This document shows positions 26,076 through 35,351 of a DNA stretch of 64,000 nt, piece by piece; position 1 is the stretch's first letter; each line of letters starts with the position of its first letter. The DNA is from Klebsiella pneumoniae (GTDB taxonomy: Bacteria; Desulfobacterota; Binatia; UBA12015), in NCBI GenBank assembly GCA_945872365.1, contig CAMBZJ010000017.1:1-64000 (forward strand). The letters are read 5' to 3'. The translations under genes were made by a program, and so were the position numbers. The notes below the pieces were generated by a model that saw nothing but the letters and a program-made list of their open reading frames with translations, did no database searches and was not told where the DNA came from.

Positions 26076-27329
26076 TCACTCGCGCCGGGCGCCACCCCGC
26101 CGGTCGATCTCCTCACCGATCCGTCGCGCCACGACCGCATTGGTGAAGGGCGTGTAGTGGACGGCCCCGAAGACCTCTTCGAGCGGCAGGTTCGCGGTCT
26201 CGCCGTGGATCGTGTCCAGCAGGTCCACCGTCGCGAAGCCGCGCCTGCGTAGCGACTCGACGAGCCCGGCCGAGAGTTCGGGCTTGTCCTCGCGCCTGCG
26301 CTGCAAGTCGTTGCGGTTGGGAAAGAACACGAGGATCGGCTCGGCGCCCGATTCCTGCACCGAGCGGCAGAACCGGTCGAGCACGGCGTCGGTCACGCGA
26401 TAGGCGATCCCGCGCGGCGCATAGGAGGTCTCGAAGGCGAACGGGTCGCGGGCGATCCGGGCGACGCGCTTCGCCAGCCGCAGGAGCCTGACCGACGGCA
26501 GGAAGTCGAGCGGCGTGCCGGGATACCAGCCCGAGCGCCCGTACCAGACGTCGTTGCGGCCGAGTTCCGCGAGCGTCGCGACTGGCCTGTCGAGCAGTGC
26601 CCGGTAGTCCTCCACCTCGCGCATCGGCGTCGGCAGCAACTCGAGGCGGCCGTCCTCCCCGAGTGCGAAGAGCGGCTTGGCGAGCCGCATCGTGGTCTGC
26701 GGCGTGTAGAACGGCCGGAAGACGTTGATCGTGCGGCCGCTGTTCTCGGTCATGAAGCCGATCAGGACGATCGACGGTCGCAGCGGCCGCCCGTCGCGCT
26801 CCCAGCGCAGGAGCGCCTGGTCGGGGCCGTAGCCGCTGGCGCCGAAGTTCAGCACCTCGAGGTCGGGCCGCGAGCGCTCGAGGACGGCGGGCCAGTTCGC
26901 CTGGTCGTCCACCTCGTCGCCGTGGACGAACGAGTCGCCGAAGGAGGCGACCCGCAGGACGCCCGGCGGCGCCTCGGGTGCGTATTCGCGCAACGAGCGC
27001 AGGCCCCGCCCGTTGCTCGTCGTGGCCGGGCGGGTGCCCGCCGCGGCTACGTGAGTCGAGGGCCGGATGGTCCAGCCGAGGTCGGGATCGGGCCGGTAGT
27101 AGAATCCCCGCCCGACCTTCAGGAACTCCTCGATCTTCTTGCGGTCGGTGGCCGAGAAGAAGTCCTCGAGACGATGGTACTCGAGCCCGTTGCGGCGCGC
27201 GACGAGCCAGAGAGCGGCGAGGCTCAGGCCCTCGATCACGAGCCAGGCCAGCAGCGCCACCGCGAGCCAGCGGGCGAGGTGCCGTGACGAGCGGACGGGC
27301 CTCGCGTCGTCGTGTCGCGTCGGGGACAT
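26076..27329 (-). CDS. Membrane-anchored SGNH/GDSL hydrolase-like protein
   Basis: 417 residues. One N-terminal membrane helix (20-44, WLAVALLAWLVIEGLSLAAL) places the rest in the periplasm. The catalytic block I motif VASFGDSFVHGDEV carries Ser133 of GDS. NFGASGYGPDQALLRWERDG supplies the Gly of block II. A candidate catalytic His sits in VHYTPFTNAVVARRIGEE near the end, where SGNH enzymes usually have DxxH; here the Asp is replaced. FMTENS may supply the Asn. It resembles the SGNH domains of O-acyl transferases or carbohydrate esterases (AlgJ/AlgX-like). Substrate unknown. A second SGNH gene lies at 42444. Confidence 0.8.
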   Translation of the reverse strand: MSPTRHDDARPVRSSRHLARWLAVALLAWLVIEGLSLAALWLVARRNGLEYHRLEDFFSATDRKKIEEFLKVGRGFYYRPDPDLGWTIRPSTHVAAAGTRPATTSNGRGLRSLREYAPEAPPGVLRVASFGDSFVHGDEVDDQANWPAVLERSRPDLEVLNFGASGYGPDQALLRWERDGRPLRPSIVLIGFMTENSGRTINVFRPFYTPQTTMRLAKPLFALGEDGRLELLPTPMREVEDYRALLDRPVATLAELGRNDVWYGRSGWYPGTPLDFLPSVRLLRLAKRVARIARDPFAFETSYAPRGIAYRVTDAVLDRFCRSVQESGAEPILVFFPNRNDLQRRREDKPELSAGLVESLRRRGFATVDLLDTIHGETANLPLEEVFGAVHYTPFTNAVVARRIGEEIDRRGGARRE

Positions 27330-27365
27330 GCGGGAAGTTCGCGGAGGTGCGGGGTGGACGGACGG

Positions 27366-28430
27366 CTAAGGACGTCCGTCGCCGATCCGTGCGGCGCCCG
27401 GCGCGCTCGCCCCGTCCGCGTATCGATCGACGACCCGGCGCATTTCGGCGACCACGCCGGGGAGGTGCGCGAGAAAGCCCATGTGGCTCGACGAATACCA
27501 CCGCACCTCGGGAATCGCCCACTCGCGCGCCATGCGTTCGACCACCTTCGGGTCGAAGAACCGGTCGCTCGAGGCCGCGAACGGATGGATCCGATCGGGC
27601 GGCACCAGGGGCCGCAGGTCGTACCAGCCGATGCGTTCGACGAAGCCCCGGAAGTCCTGCGGCTCCCAGCCGAAACCGCGCAGCTGGCGACGCATCGTGT
27701 GCAGGACCGGCGCGTCGCTGACCATCGCCGCCAGGTCCATGTGCGCGATCAGAGGGATCGAGAAGGCGAAGCGGTCCTCGACGCAGGTGAGCCCGAGCGC
27801 GAGCGCTCCGCCGAGGCTCAGCCCCGCAACGCCAACCGGACGGGGGTCCTCGGCGAGCATCCAGGAGAGCAGGGTGCGCGCGTCGTGCAGGGTCTGGCGG
27901 AGAGCCTCGAAGCTGCGCACGAGGTCGGCGGTCCAGAAGAGTTCGCCGCCGAAGACGGTGCCGCTCGGCGAGCGTCGCCCGTGGAAGGCGGGCTGGATCT
28001 GCACGACTTCCGCGCCGAGTCGCAGCGCCGCCGCCCCGACCATGCCGACCTCTTCGAGCATGGTCTCCGGCTGCATGAAGCCGTGCAGGTAGAGCAGTCG
28101 CGGGCGGTCGGCGGAAGCTTCAGGCCGCAGCCGGCGCGCATAGACGGTACGGGTCTCGGCGTAGGCCGACTCGAATCGCCGTCGATATCCCGGCGCGAGT
28201 GGCTCGTGGGTCGAGGCGAAGACCAGGTCCTCGCTGGTGAGGCCAGGCAGGCGCCAGCGCGGGGTGACGTTCACCTTCGGCAGCGCGACGGGTGCGGGGA
28301 ATAATACCTCGCGGGTGCGGCCCTCGTAGACGTGCAACTCCGAGCGCGTGTCCTGGGCCCGCGGGCCGAGCAGGTGCAGCGCCGCATCCGTCACGAGGCC
28401 GGCCAGGTCGTCGGCATGGATCGAGATCAT
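27366..28430 (-). CDS. Alpha/beta-hydrolase fold protein
   Basis: 354 residues from the ATG at 28430, with AAGGAA just upstream. No signal peptide is seen. The fold is shown by LLYLHGFMQPETM (oxyanion HG) and the nucleophile elbow VGVAGLSLGG with Ser205. A later Asp (FAASSDRFFDP) and His (YSSSHMGFLAH) complete a likely triad. Residues 60-110 (GLTSEDLVFASTHEPLAPGY) look like a lid or N-terminal cap. It may be an esterase or a polyester/PHA-type hydrolase acting in the cytoplasm. It follows the SGNH gene in the same direction (36-nt gap), so they may be co-regulated. Confidence 0.8.
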   Translation of the reverse strand: MISIHADDLAGLVTDAALHLLGPRAQDTRSELHVYEGRTREVLFPAPVALPKVNVTPRWRLPGLTSEDLVFASTHEPLAPGYRRRFESAYAETRTVYARRLRPEASADRPRLLYLHGFMQPETMLEEVGMVGAAALRLGAEVVQIQPAFHGRRSPSGTVFGGELFWTADLVRSFEALRQTLHDARTLLSWMLAEDPRPVGVAGLSLGGALALGLTCVEDRFAFSIPLIAHMDLAAMVSDAPVLHTMRRQLRGFGWEPQDFRGFVERIGWYDLRPLVPPDRIHPFAASSDRFFDPKVVERMAREWAIPEVRWYSSSHMGFLAHLPGVVAEMRRVVDRYADGASAPGAARIGDGRP

Positions 28431-28757
28431 GCGTTCCTTGCCTCGCGCACCGGCGCAGCCGGGTCAACTCCGGGTGCCGGGCGAGCCGTCGCGCGCGCCG
28501 GCCGGCGCGCGACGGCAAGAGAGTGCCGCCGGGCCGCCCCGGGTCCGCCGAACCCATGTGGCCATGCCCGCGCGCAACCTGTGGAATACGCGCGGCAGGG
28601 GCAGAACCCGCTGCTGTGGAACAACAGCCTCGGCGCCACAGCGCTCGCCCATGGTGGTCGCGGGTTTCCGCTCCGGGGCGACGGGCACGTCGGCGGGGAG
28701 CGGAATCTGTGCTAGCAACGGCGCTGGTGAACCCCCGAAAGGGGAAGGAGGAATTCC
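28431..28757. other. Divergent intergenic region, ~327 bp
   Basis: This lies between the alpha/beta-hydrolase gene (minus) and the HdeD gene (plus). Its last part holds a 4-bp GAAA-tetraloop hairpin (28733-28744) immediately followed by AAGGAGG at 28745-28751. No gene or other clear signal is seen in it. Confidence 0.5.
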
Positions 28758-29297
28758 ATGCATGGATTGATCTCGAAGTACTGGTGGTTGTTCGTTCTGC
28801 GCGGCGTTGCGGCGATCATCTTCGGGCTGCTCGCGTTTCTGAAGCCGGGGATCACGCTCGAGACCTTGGTGCTCTTCTTCGGGGCCTATGCGCTGGTCGA
28901 CGGTATCTTCTCGCTGATCGCGGCCTTCGGTGGGCGCGACCACACCGAGCACTGGGCGGTGCTGCTGCTCGAGGGACTGCTCGGCATCGCGGTCGGCGTG
29001 ATGACCTGGCGCTCGCCGGGGATCACGACGATCGCGCTGCTGTTCTACATCGCGGCGTGGGCGCTGGTGACGGGCGTGCTCGAGATCGTCGCCGCGATCC
29101 GGTTGCGCAAGGAAATCGAGGGCGAAGGCTGGCTAGCGCTCTCCGGGGCGCTCTCGATCCTGCTCGGGCTCATCCTCATGTGGATGCCCGGCGCCGGCGC
29201 ACTCGGCCTGATCTACGTGATCGGCTCCTACGCCGTGGCCTTCGGCGTAGCGTTGATCATGCTCGGGTTCGCGGTCAGGAAGGCCGCGGTGGCCTGA
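28758..29297 (+). CDS. HdeD-family (DUF308) membrane protein
   Basis: 179 residues from the ATG at 28758, with a near-perfect AAGGAGG site 6 nt upstream, so translation should be strong. Six hydrophobic helices come in three similar pairs, each with the DUF308 pattern (RGVAAIIFGLLAFLKPGITL, LEGLLGIAVGVMTWRSPGIT, ALSILLGLILMWMPGAGALG). HdeD of E. coli is an acid-resistance membrane protein; most homologues have unknown functions. The last 23 nt overlap the 3' end of the convergent LssY_C-type gene. A GAAA-tetraloop hairpin directly precedes the ribosome site and could regulate it. Confidence 0.88.
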   Translation: MHGLISKYWWLFVLRGVAAIIFGLLAFLKPGITLETLVLFFGAYALVDGIFSLIAAFGGRDHTEHWAVLLLEGLLGIAVGVMTWRSPGITTIALLFYIAAWALVTGVLEIVAAIRLRKEIEGEGWLALSGALSILLGLILMWMPGAGALGLIYVIGSYAVAFGVALIMLGFAVRKAAVA

Positions 29298-29988
29298 GGA
29301 CGGCCAGCGCGAGCATGCCGTCGGTGCGCCACGGGTCGCCGCCGCCGTTGCGACCCTCCCGGTCGCGGTGGAAGTCCTCGATGCGACCGCGTCTCGCCGA
29401 GCAACCGGCCTTCTCGAGATCGTCGAGAAGGCCGTCGCGCTCCTTGTCCACGTCGGCCTCGATATGGTGGGTCACCTGCCCGGTGGTGTGGCTGAAGCCG
29501 ACACTGCGGTCGAAGGTGGCGGCACCGACCCACAGGGGGCGCCCCTCGCGATCGAGCGAAGCGCTGCGCCAGAAGCGCACGTGGTGGCGCAGCCGGGCAT
29601 CGTTGCCGACGGGTTTCTCGAAGGCCAGGTCCTCGCGTCGTCCGAAGAGGAAGAGGTTGCTGACCGGTGCGGTTGGATAGGGTCGGTGGAGCAGGGCGCT
29701 GCCGACGATCCCGAGCGAGGAACGCAGCGTGATCGGGTCGGCGGGGAACCATCCCGCAGCATTCATCGCGACGGCGACGTCCTCCTCCCGACCGATGAGA
29801 CCCAGGTTGATCGGGTCGCCCGGGATCCCGGCTGCGGTCGTGACCACCCGTTGCGCGTCGGCGAGCCCGGGATGCTCGCGGCTGCGCCGGCGCCAGAGCG
29901 CCGGCATGAGCAGGTAGGCGACTGATCCCCAGAGCGAGATCCCGAGCGGGAGGAGGATCGCCGTGTCGTCGATCCGGTGCAGGCTCAC
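29275..29988 (-). CDS. LssY_C-domain protein
   Basis: 237 residues from a GTG at 29988 that overlaps the stop of the upstream glycosidase gene as GTGA. One N-terminal membrane helix (about 6-25) precedes an LssY C-terminal-like domain: PINLGLIGREEDVAVAMNAA, then GWFPADPITLRSSLGIVGSA and DRSVGFSHTTGQVTHHIEAD. In LssY this domain follows a PAP2 or DedA domain; here it stands alone behind a single anchor. The function of the domain is unknown. Translation is probably coupled to the GH63 gene. Its 3' end overlaps the 3' end of the HdeD gene. Confidence 0.78.
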   Translation of the reverse strand: MSLHRIDDTAILLPLGISLWGSVAYLLMPALWRRRSREHPGLADAQRVVTTAAGIPGDPINLGLIGREEDVAVAMNAAGWFPADPITLRSSLGIVGSALLHRPYPTAPVSNLFLFGRREDLAFEKPVGNDARLRHHVRFWRSASLDREGRPLWVGAATFDRSVGFSHTTGQVTHHIEADVDKERDGLLDDLEKAGCSARRGRIEDFHRDREGRNGGGDPWRTDGMLALAVLRPPRPS

Positions 29989-32705
29989 TTCGCCCTCGCG
30001 GCGTCGGCTGCGTCGCGGCGTTCGCCGATCTCCTGGAGCAGGCTCGCAACGAGCGCGGTCCAGCCGGTCTGGTGGCTCGCGCCGAGCCCGTGGCCGTCGT
30101 CGCCGTGGAAGTACTCGTGGAACGGCAGGTAGTCGCGCCAGTGGGGGTCGGACTGGAAAAGTTCGCAGGCCCCGAAGACTGGCCGGCGACCCTGCGCGTC
30201 GCGCAGGAAGATTCCGACGAGTCGCATCGAGAGGTCGTCTGCGATGTGGTCGAGCGACTTCTCCGTGCCGGAGCCGGTCGGCGACTCGACCCGGAAGTCG
30301 TCGCTGAAATAGAGGTGGAAGCGGCGCAGCGCGGCGATCGCGAGGTAGTTCACGGGCATCCAGACCGGGCCGCGCCAGTTCGAGTTGCCACCGAAGGTAC
30401 CGGTGCGTGACTCGCCCGGCTCGTAGGCCACCTCCGATCGCACTCCTCCCGATTCGAACACGAAGGGGTGCTCTGCATGGAAGCGCGAGAGCGAGCGCAG
30501 CCCGTGCGGGGAGAGAAACTCGGCGGGATCGAGCATGCGGCGCAGCACACACTTGATGCGATGGCCGCGCATGATCGCGAGCAGCCGGCGCTCGCCAAGG
30601 CCGGGTTCGTACCAGCGCGACACCAGGTCGGCGAGGCGCGGCCGGTGCTGAAGGAACCACTCCAGCCGCTTGCGGAAATCGGGCAGGCGATCGATCGTCT
30701 CGGGCTCGATGGTCGCGACTGCGAAGAGTGGCACGAGTCCGACCATGGAACGGGTGCGCAGCGCAATCGGCTGGGCATCGTCTACCTGGAGGAAGTCGTA
30801 GTAGAACTCGTCGGTCGGATCCCACATGTCGATGCCCAGGTTCGCGACGTGGTTCATCGAGCCGACGATGTAGATGAAGTGCTCGAAGAACTTCGTCGCG
30901 ATGTCCTCGTAGACGGGGTCGTCGATCGCGAGTTCGAGGGCGATCTCGAGCAGCGTGAGCGCGAACATCGCTACCCAGGCGGTGGCGTCGCTCTGGTCGA
31001 TGAAGCCGCCGGTAGGCAGGGGGGCGCTGCGGTCGAATACGCCGACGTTGTCCATGCCGAGGAAGCCGCCCTCGAAGATGCTGTTGCCTGCGCGGTCCTT
31101 GCGGTTCACCCACCAGGTGAAGGTGAGCATCGCCTTGTGGAATACTCGCTCGAGAAAGGCTCGGTCGGCCTGCCCGGAGCGCTTACGGTCGAGCTGGTAG
31201 ACGTGCCACGCGGCCCAGGCGAGCAGCGGCGGGTTTACGTCGCCGAAGGCCCACTCGTAGGCGGGGATCTCGCCGTTGGGGTGCTGGTACCACTCGCGTC
31301 CGAGCAGTACGAGCTGCTGCTTGGCGAAGCCGGGATCGACGAGCGCAAGCGGTATGCAGTGGAACGACAGGTCCCAGGCCGCGAACCACGGGTACTCCCA
31401 CTTGTCGGGCATCGAGATGATGTCGGCTGCGCCGAAGTGGATCCAGTCGTGGTTGCGCCCACGCTCCCGGCTCGCGGGCGGCGGGGGCTGGGTCGGGTCG
31501 CCCTGCAGCCATCGACGGACGTCGTAGTGGTAGAACTGCTTCGACCACAGGAGGCCGGCGAACGCCTGGCGCTGTACGCGCCGCTCGTCCTCGTCGAGGC
31601 TTGCCGGCTGGAGTTCGCCGTAGAACTCGTCGGCGTCGGCAAGACGGGCCTCGACGGCTCCGTCCACCTCGGCGAGAAGATCGGCGGGCGCCGGCGAGGC
31701 CGAACCGGCATGGCGCGCGAGGCGCATGCGCAGCACGGCGGCTCCGCCACCGGGGATCGTGAGCGCGTAGTGCGCGGCCGCCTTGGTGCCGCGCTCCGAG
31801 GGGTTCACGGCCTCTGCCTCCCCTTCGACGACCGCCCGGTGGAAGGCATCCTTCACCCAGCGCGATGCGCTCGGCGCGCCGAAGAGTCGCTCGACGTTGG
31901 TCTCGTTCTCCGTGAAAAGAAGCCTGGGCTCCACGCTCGCCACGCTCGTGCCGTCGAGCCTGGTCACCTCGGCGGCAGCGAAGAGCAGCTGGAAGGTGCC
32001 CAGCGTCGCGTGCTCGGCGAAGATCGCGTGCTCGGCGAGCGGGGAACGTCGTAATTCCGGGCGCGCCCCCTCGGGCGGGTTCGACCATGTCCAGGTGTTG
32101 CGGAACCAGAGCGTCGGCAGCACGTGCAGCGTGGCCGCATCGGGGCCGCGGTTCTCGATGCGCCAGCGAATCGCGACGTCGTCGGGCGAGGCCTTCGCGT
32201 ACTCCACGAAGACGTCGAAGTAGCGATCGCCGGCAAAGACGCCGGTGTCGACGAGTTCGTACTCCGGCTCCGCCTTCGAGCGGCGGCGATTCGTGTCGAC
32301 CAGGTCCGCGTAGGGAAAGGCCGCCTGCGGGTACTTGTAGAGCATCCGCAGGTAGGAGTGCGTCGGGGTCGAGTCGAGGTGGAACCAGTATTCCTTCACG
32401 TCCTCGCCGTGGTTGCCCTCGGGGCCGGAGAGCCCGAACAGGCGCTCCTTTAGAATCGGGTCCCTGCCGTTCCAGAGGGCGAGGGCGAAGCACAGGCGCT
32501 GCTCGGCGTCGCACAGGCCGGCGAGCCCGTCCTCGTTCCAGCGGTAGGCGCGCGAGCGCGCATGGTCGTGCGGGAAGTAGTCCCAGGAGGTTCCGTCGGC
32601 GCTGTAGTCCTCGCGCACCGTGCCCCAGGCCCGGTCCGACACATAGGGCCCCCAGGCGAGCCATTGTTCTCGATCGTCGGCGAGGCGGTCGCGTTCCTTC
32701 GACAT
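29985..32705 (-). CDS. GH63-like glucosidase (MGH1-type)
   Basis: 906 residues from the ATG at 32705, with GAAGGGG just upstream. No signal peptide is seen, so it is cytoplasmic. The N-terminal [20 protein letters not shown], then [19 protein letters not shown], is the hallmark of the bacterial GH63 subfamily. A beta-sandwich N-domain is followed by an (alpha/alpha)6 catalytic barrel with [53 protein letters not shown] and [14 protein letters not shown]; acidic residues in these blocks are the candidate catalysts. Relatives hydrolyse alpha-glucosides, glucosylglycerate or mannosylglycerate. It is upstream of and coupled to the LssY_C gene. Confidence 0.9.
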   Translation of the reverse strand: MSKERDRLADDREQWLAWGPYVSDRAWGTVREDYSADGTSWDYFPHDHARSRAYRWNEDGLAGLCDAEQRLCFALALWNGRDPILKERLFGLSGPEGNHGEDVKEYWFHLDSTPTHSYLRMLYKYPQAAFPYADLVDTNRRRSKAEPEYELVDTGVFAGDRYFDVFVEYAKASPDDVAIRWRIENRGPDAATLHVLPTLWFRNTWTWSNPPEGARPELRRSPLAEHAIFAEHATLGTFQLLFAAAEVTRLDGTSVASVEPRLLFTENETNVERLFGAPSASRWVKDAFHRAVVEGEAEAVNPSERGTKAAAHYALTIPGGGAAVLRMRLARHAGSASPAPADLLAEVDGAVEARLADADEFYGELQPASLDEDERRVQRQAFAGLLWSKQFYHYDVRRWLQGDPTQPPPPASRERGRNHDWIHFGAADIISMPDKWEYPWFAAWDLSFHCIPLALVDPGFAKQQLVLLGREWYQHPNGEIPAYEWAFGDVNPPLLAWAAWHVYQLDRKRSGQADRAFLERVFHKAMLTFTWWVNRKDRAGNSIFEGGFLGMDNVGVFDRSAPLPTGGFIDQSDATAWVAMFALTLLEIALELAIDDPVYEDIATKFFEHFIYIVGSMNHVANLGIDMWDPTDEFYYDFLQVDDAQPIALRTRSMVGLVPLFAVATIEPETIDRLPDFRKRLEWFLQHRPRLADLVSRWYEPGLGERRLLAIMRGHRIKCVLRRMLDPAEFLSPHGLRSLSRFHAEHPFVFESGGVRSEVAYEPGESRTGTFGGNSNWRGPVWMPVNYLAIAALRRFHLYFSDDFRVESPTGSGTEKSLDHIADDLSMRLVGIFLRDAQGRRPVFGACELFQSDPHWRDYLPFHEYFHGDDGHGLGASHQTGWTALVASLLQEIGERRDAADAARAK

Positions 32706-32874
32706 CGGCCCCTTCAGATAGGCCCTTCGGATCGCTCGCGCCAGCGCGTCCGGCCGGGAGATTTGTCGGACCCGAGGGGCTGCGCTAGCGTCGGCGCGTC
32801 CGGTGTCGGGCGGTGTCGGCGCCGGGGCGCGCCCCGCAAGCCGCGGCGCCGATTCCCACAACAGCGAGGTAGTC

Positions 32875-33357
32875 ATGGCGATCAAGCAAGGCGAGAAACT
32901 TCCCGACGTGCAGGTGACCGAAGTGGTGGACGGCAAGCCCACCCCCGTCGCCCTCTCCGAGTTGGCCAGGGGCAAGCGCATCGTGCTCTTCGCGGTGCCC
33001 GGAGCTTTCACCCCGACGTGCTCGCTGAAGCACCTGCCCGGATTCGTGGATCACGCCGCGGCGCTGCGGGCCAAGGGCGTGGCCGACGTCTTCTGCGTAG
33101 CGGTGAACGACCCCTTCGTGATGGACGCCTGGGGCAAGCAGAGCGGCGTCGCCGGCAAGGTTCGCATGCTCGCCGACGGCAACGGCACGCTCGCGCGCGC
33201 GCTCGGGCTCACGATGGACGGCAGCGCCTTCGGCCTCGGCGAGCGCTCGCAGCGCTATGCCATGGTGATCAACGACGGCACGGTCGAGAAACTGCTCGTC
33301 GAGCCGGGTCCGGGCCTTGCCGCGTCGAGCGCCGAGTCGGTGCTCGGCGCCCTCTGA
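32875..33357 (+). CDS. Prx5-type peroxiredoxin
   Basis: 160 residues from the ATG at 32875, preceded by GAGG. The thioredoxin-fold motif VPGAFTPTCSLKHLPGF has the peroxidatic Cys at residue 49 with Thr and Pro in the expected places. FCVAVNDPFVMDAWGKQ is characteristic of the Prx5/AhpE-like group. A further Cys lies in VFCVAVND and is more likely structural than resolving, so it may work as a 1-Cys enzyme with thioredoxin or glutaredoxin. It reduces H2O2 and organic hydroperoxides. The gene stands alone between the divergent GH63 gene and the convergent DUF2889 gene. Confidence 0.94.
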   Translation: MAIKQGEKLPDVQVTEVVDGKPTPVALSELARGKRIVLFAVPGAFTPTCSLKHLPGFVDHAAALRAKGVADVFCVAVNDPFVMDAWGKQSGVAGKVRMLADGNGTLARALGLTMDGSAFGLGERSQRYAMVINDGTVEKLLVEPGPGLAASSAESVLGAL

Positions 33358-33379
33358 TCGGAACACTCGCTCCGCCGGC

Positions 33380-34435
33380 TCAGCGCCGGTAGTCGCTTCC
33401 GGCGTCGCGGCGCTGCCCGAGGGCACCGCCGCGACGCCACATCCAGCAGGAGTCGGCCAGTCCGCCGGTCTCGGCGCTCCCGGTGTCGCCGCCGGAGGTC
33501 TTCGCCCACGGCACCCGCGTCCAGGTGTCGACGAACGAGGCGAAGCACTGAACGGTCGAAGGGGCGAGCATGAGCAGCGCGTCGAGCAGCGGCCGGTCGT
33601 CGCCTGCGTCGGCGAACTGGCGCATCAGCTCTGCGGTGATCCCGGCCCGCATCGAGAGCCCGACGAGGGGCGAGGCACGCTCGGGGCGCGGTGTCCACAC
33701 GGCGTCGTCGAGATCGGCGGGACCCCGGCGGCGCTCGGAGATCTCGACCGACGCAAGGCGCATATCGGCCATTCCGAGCGTCGCCGCGACGCGCAGTTCG
33801 AGTTGGCCGGCGAAGCGGTCGGTCGCCGCCGCGATCTCCGGCTGGGGGCGGAAGTGCAGGTCGCCGAGTTGAAGCACGAGGGCGAGTTCTCCCTGTTCGG
33901 TCGCCCAGCCGTCGACGACCAGGTCGCGGCGGAACAGGCGCTCGCCGTCGCGCCGCGCCGGGCGCCGCCCGGAGGCACCGCCTAGGATGCGGGCGTCAGC
34001 GCGCAGCGCCCAGGCGGCCGTCGGCCCGAGCAGGTGGACCAGCGTCAGGACGTGCGAGCAGCCGCGCGGCCCGCCGATTTCGCCGCCGACGCGCCGCCCG
34101 AAGCCATCCTCGAGCGGGGTCCCGGCGAGCGATTCCACGTTTCCGACTAGATCGCGGCAGCTTTCGCCGGCGGTCGCCGGGCTCGCCTCGAAGGCGACCG
34201 TGGGCATGCGCGCGGCGATCGTCGCGATCGTGCCGGAGGGCTCGTCGATCGTGCCGGCCACCTGCATCTGGTGGATGATGCCTGCGCCCTGGAGGTCGCC
34301 GCCGACCGGCACGAAGCCGCGTTTGCGCAGGTCGAGGATCCCGCCGTCGAAGGCGATGCTGCCGGGCCCCGCCTCGCGTAGCGTGACCTGCAAGGCGCGC
34401 GAGTGGATCGGGACACCCTTGAGGGAGAATTCCAT
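33380..34435 (-). CDS. DUF2889-domain protein
   Basis: 351 residues from the ATG at 34435. The N-terminal ~180 residues match the DUF2889 pattern: short strands starting FSLKGVPIHSRALQVTLREA, then GAGIIHQMQVAGTIDEPSGT, and Cys in GESCRDLVG and GGPRGCSHVLTLVHLLGP. The last is the conserved G-C-(S/T)-H-L segment. The C-terminal part is less conserved and Arg-rich. DUF2889 has no established function; the conserved Cys and His could bind metal. The gene starts 67 bp after bufC in the same direction, so it may belong to the bufferin transcript. Confidence 0.75.
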   Translation of the reverse strand: MEFSLKGVPIHSRALQVTLREAGPGSIAFDGGILDLRKRGFVPVGGDLQGAGIIHQMQVAGTIDEPSGTIATIAARMPTVAFEASPATAGESCRDLVGNVESLAGTPLEDGFGRRVGGEIGGPRGCSHVLTLVHLLGPTAAWALRADARILGGASGRRPARRDGERLFRRDLVVDGWATEQGELALVLQLGDLHFRPQPEIAAATDRFAGQLELRVAATLGMADMRLASVEISERRRGPADLDDAVWTPRPERASPLVGLSMRAGITAELMRQFADAGDDRPLLDALLMLAPSTVQCFASFVDTWTRVPWAKTSGGDTGSAETGGLADSCWMWRRGGALGQRRDAGSDYRR

Positions 34436-34502
34436 CGCCCGGGGTTGTGCCGGTCCGCGCCGCGCGCGGCAAGCCGGCCCCTCCGCGCGAAGATCGGCGG
34501 GG

Positions 34503-35351
34503 TCAGGAAGGGGGACGGGGAAGGGTGTCGACCAGGAGTCCGTCCTCGAGCCAGCGGGTGAGCAGTCCGAGCACCACGGTCGCGGGTTCCGTCGGCACGG
34601 GCTTCGGGATCCCGGGGGTCGCCTCGGTCACCGGCGCGATCTCGCAGAGTTCGGCGAAGGGGAGTCCCTGCCGGGACGCGCCGAGCAGGTCGGCTTCGAA
34701 GCCCGTCGCCCGCCGATGGAACACGCGCTCGTCCTGTCGCCAGACGAGGAGGGACGCGGGCGGGGGCCGCAGGTCTTCCGGCGGTTCGTCGGCGAGCAGC
34801 CGTTCGCGCAGATCGTCGACCGGAGAGGCGGGCCGCAGGACGACGAGCGAGGCGACGGGCTGCACGAGCAGGTCGCACCAGGCCTCGGGCGCGAGGCCTT
34901 CGAGGCGGGTTGCGGTCAACGGGCTCTCGTCGCCCGCGTCGAAGGACGCACAGATCGCATGCTCGAACGCGATCATCTCCGCTAGCCACCCGGGTGCTCC
35001 GGCCGGCGGGCAACGCGAGGCGTGCAGCGCGAGGCGTTCGCCGGCATGGCGCAGCGATGGATTGCAGGGCGGATGCAGCGCGAGGAATCCGCGCAGGAGG
35101 TCGGCAAAGGCTCGGTCGCCGAGCGCCCGGCGCGTCGCGGGATGGTCCTCGGCGATCGCGTCGTGGATGCGCGCGAACCACATCCCCGCGTAGATGCCGA
35201 CGCGCCCACCGGCGTCGAGCCGATCGTTGCCGACGACGCCGATCGCCTGGGCGGCCGCGCGACGCTCGCCGAGCGCGGCCTCGTCGCCGGGCGGGGTCCC
35301 GGTGACCAGGCGGGCGAAGCCCCGCTGGAGGTCAGCGAGGGACGGCGGCAT
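34503..35351 (-). CDS. bufC: BufC/HvfC-like partner protein (DUF2063)
   Basis: 282 residues from the ATG at 35351, which lies 20 nt inside the end of bufB, so translation is coupled. The N-terminal DUF2063 pattern is clear: LADLQRGFARLVTG, then RVGIYAGMWFARIHDAIAED, HPATRRALGDRAFADLLRGF and NPSLRHAGERLAL. A C-terminal domain of about 130 residues (LLVQPVASLVVLRPASPV and VWRQDERVFHRRATGFEAD) is the second HvfC domain. In bufferin and MbnC systems this protein delivers the precursor to the TIM-barrel oxidase BufB. It is called from family resemblance and gene order. Confidence 0.85.
   Translation of the reverse strand: MPPSLADLQRGFARLVTGTPPGDEAALGERRAAAQAIGVVGNDRLDAGGRVGIYAGMWFARIHDAIAEDHPATRRALGDRAFADLLRGFLALHPPCNPSLRHAGERLALHASRCPPAGAPGWLAEMIAFEHAICASFDAGDESPLTATRLEGLAPEAWCDLLVQPVASLVVLRPASPVDDLRERLLADEPPEDLRPPPASLLVWRQDERVFHRRATGFEADLLGASRQGLPFAELCEIAPVTEATPGIPKPVPTEPATVVLGLLTRWLEDGLLVDTLPRPPS

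Noticed and set aside
28431-28757. Small genes in the 28.4-28.8 kb gap
   Set aside because: The open frames there lack ribosome sites, have biased Arg/Pro/Ala content and overlap on both strands.
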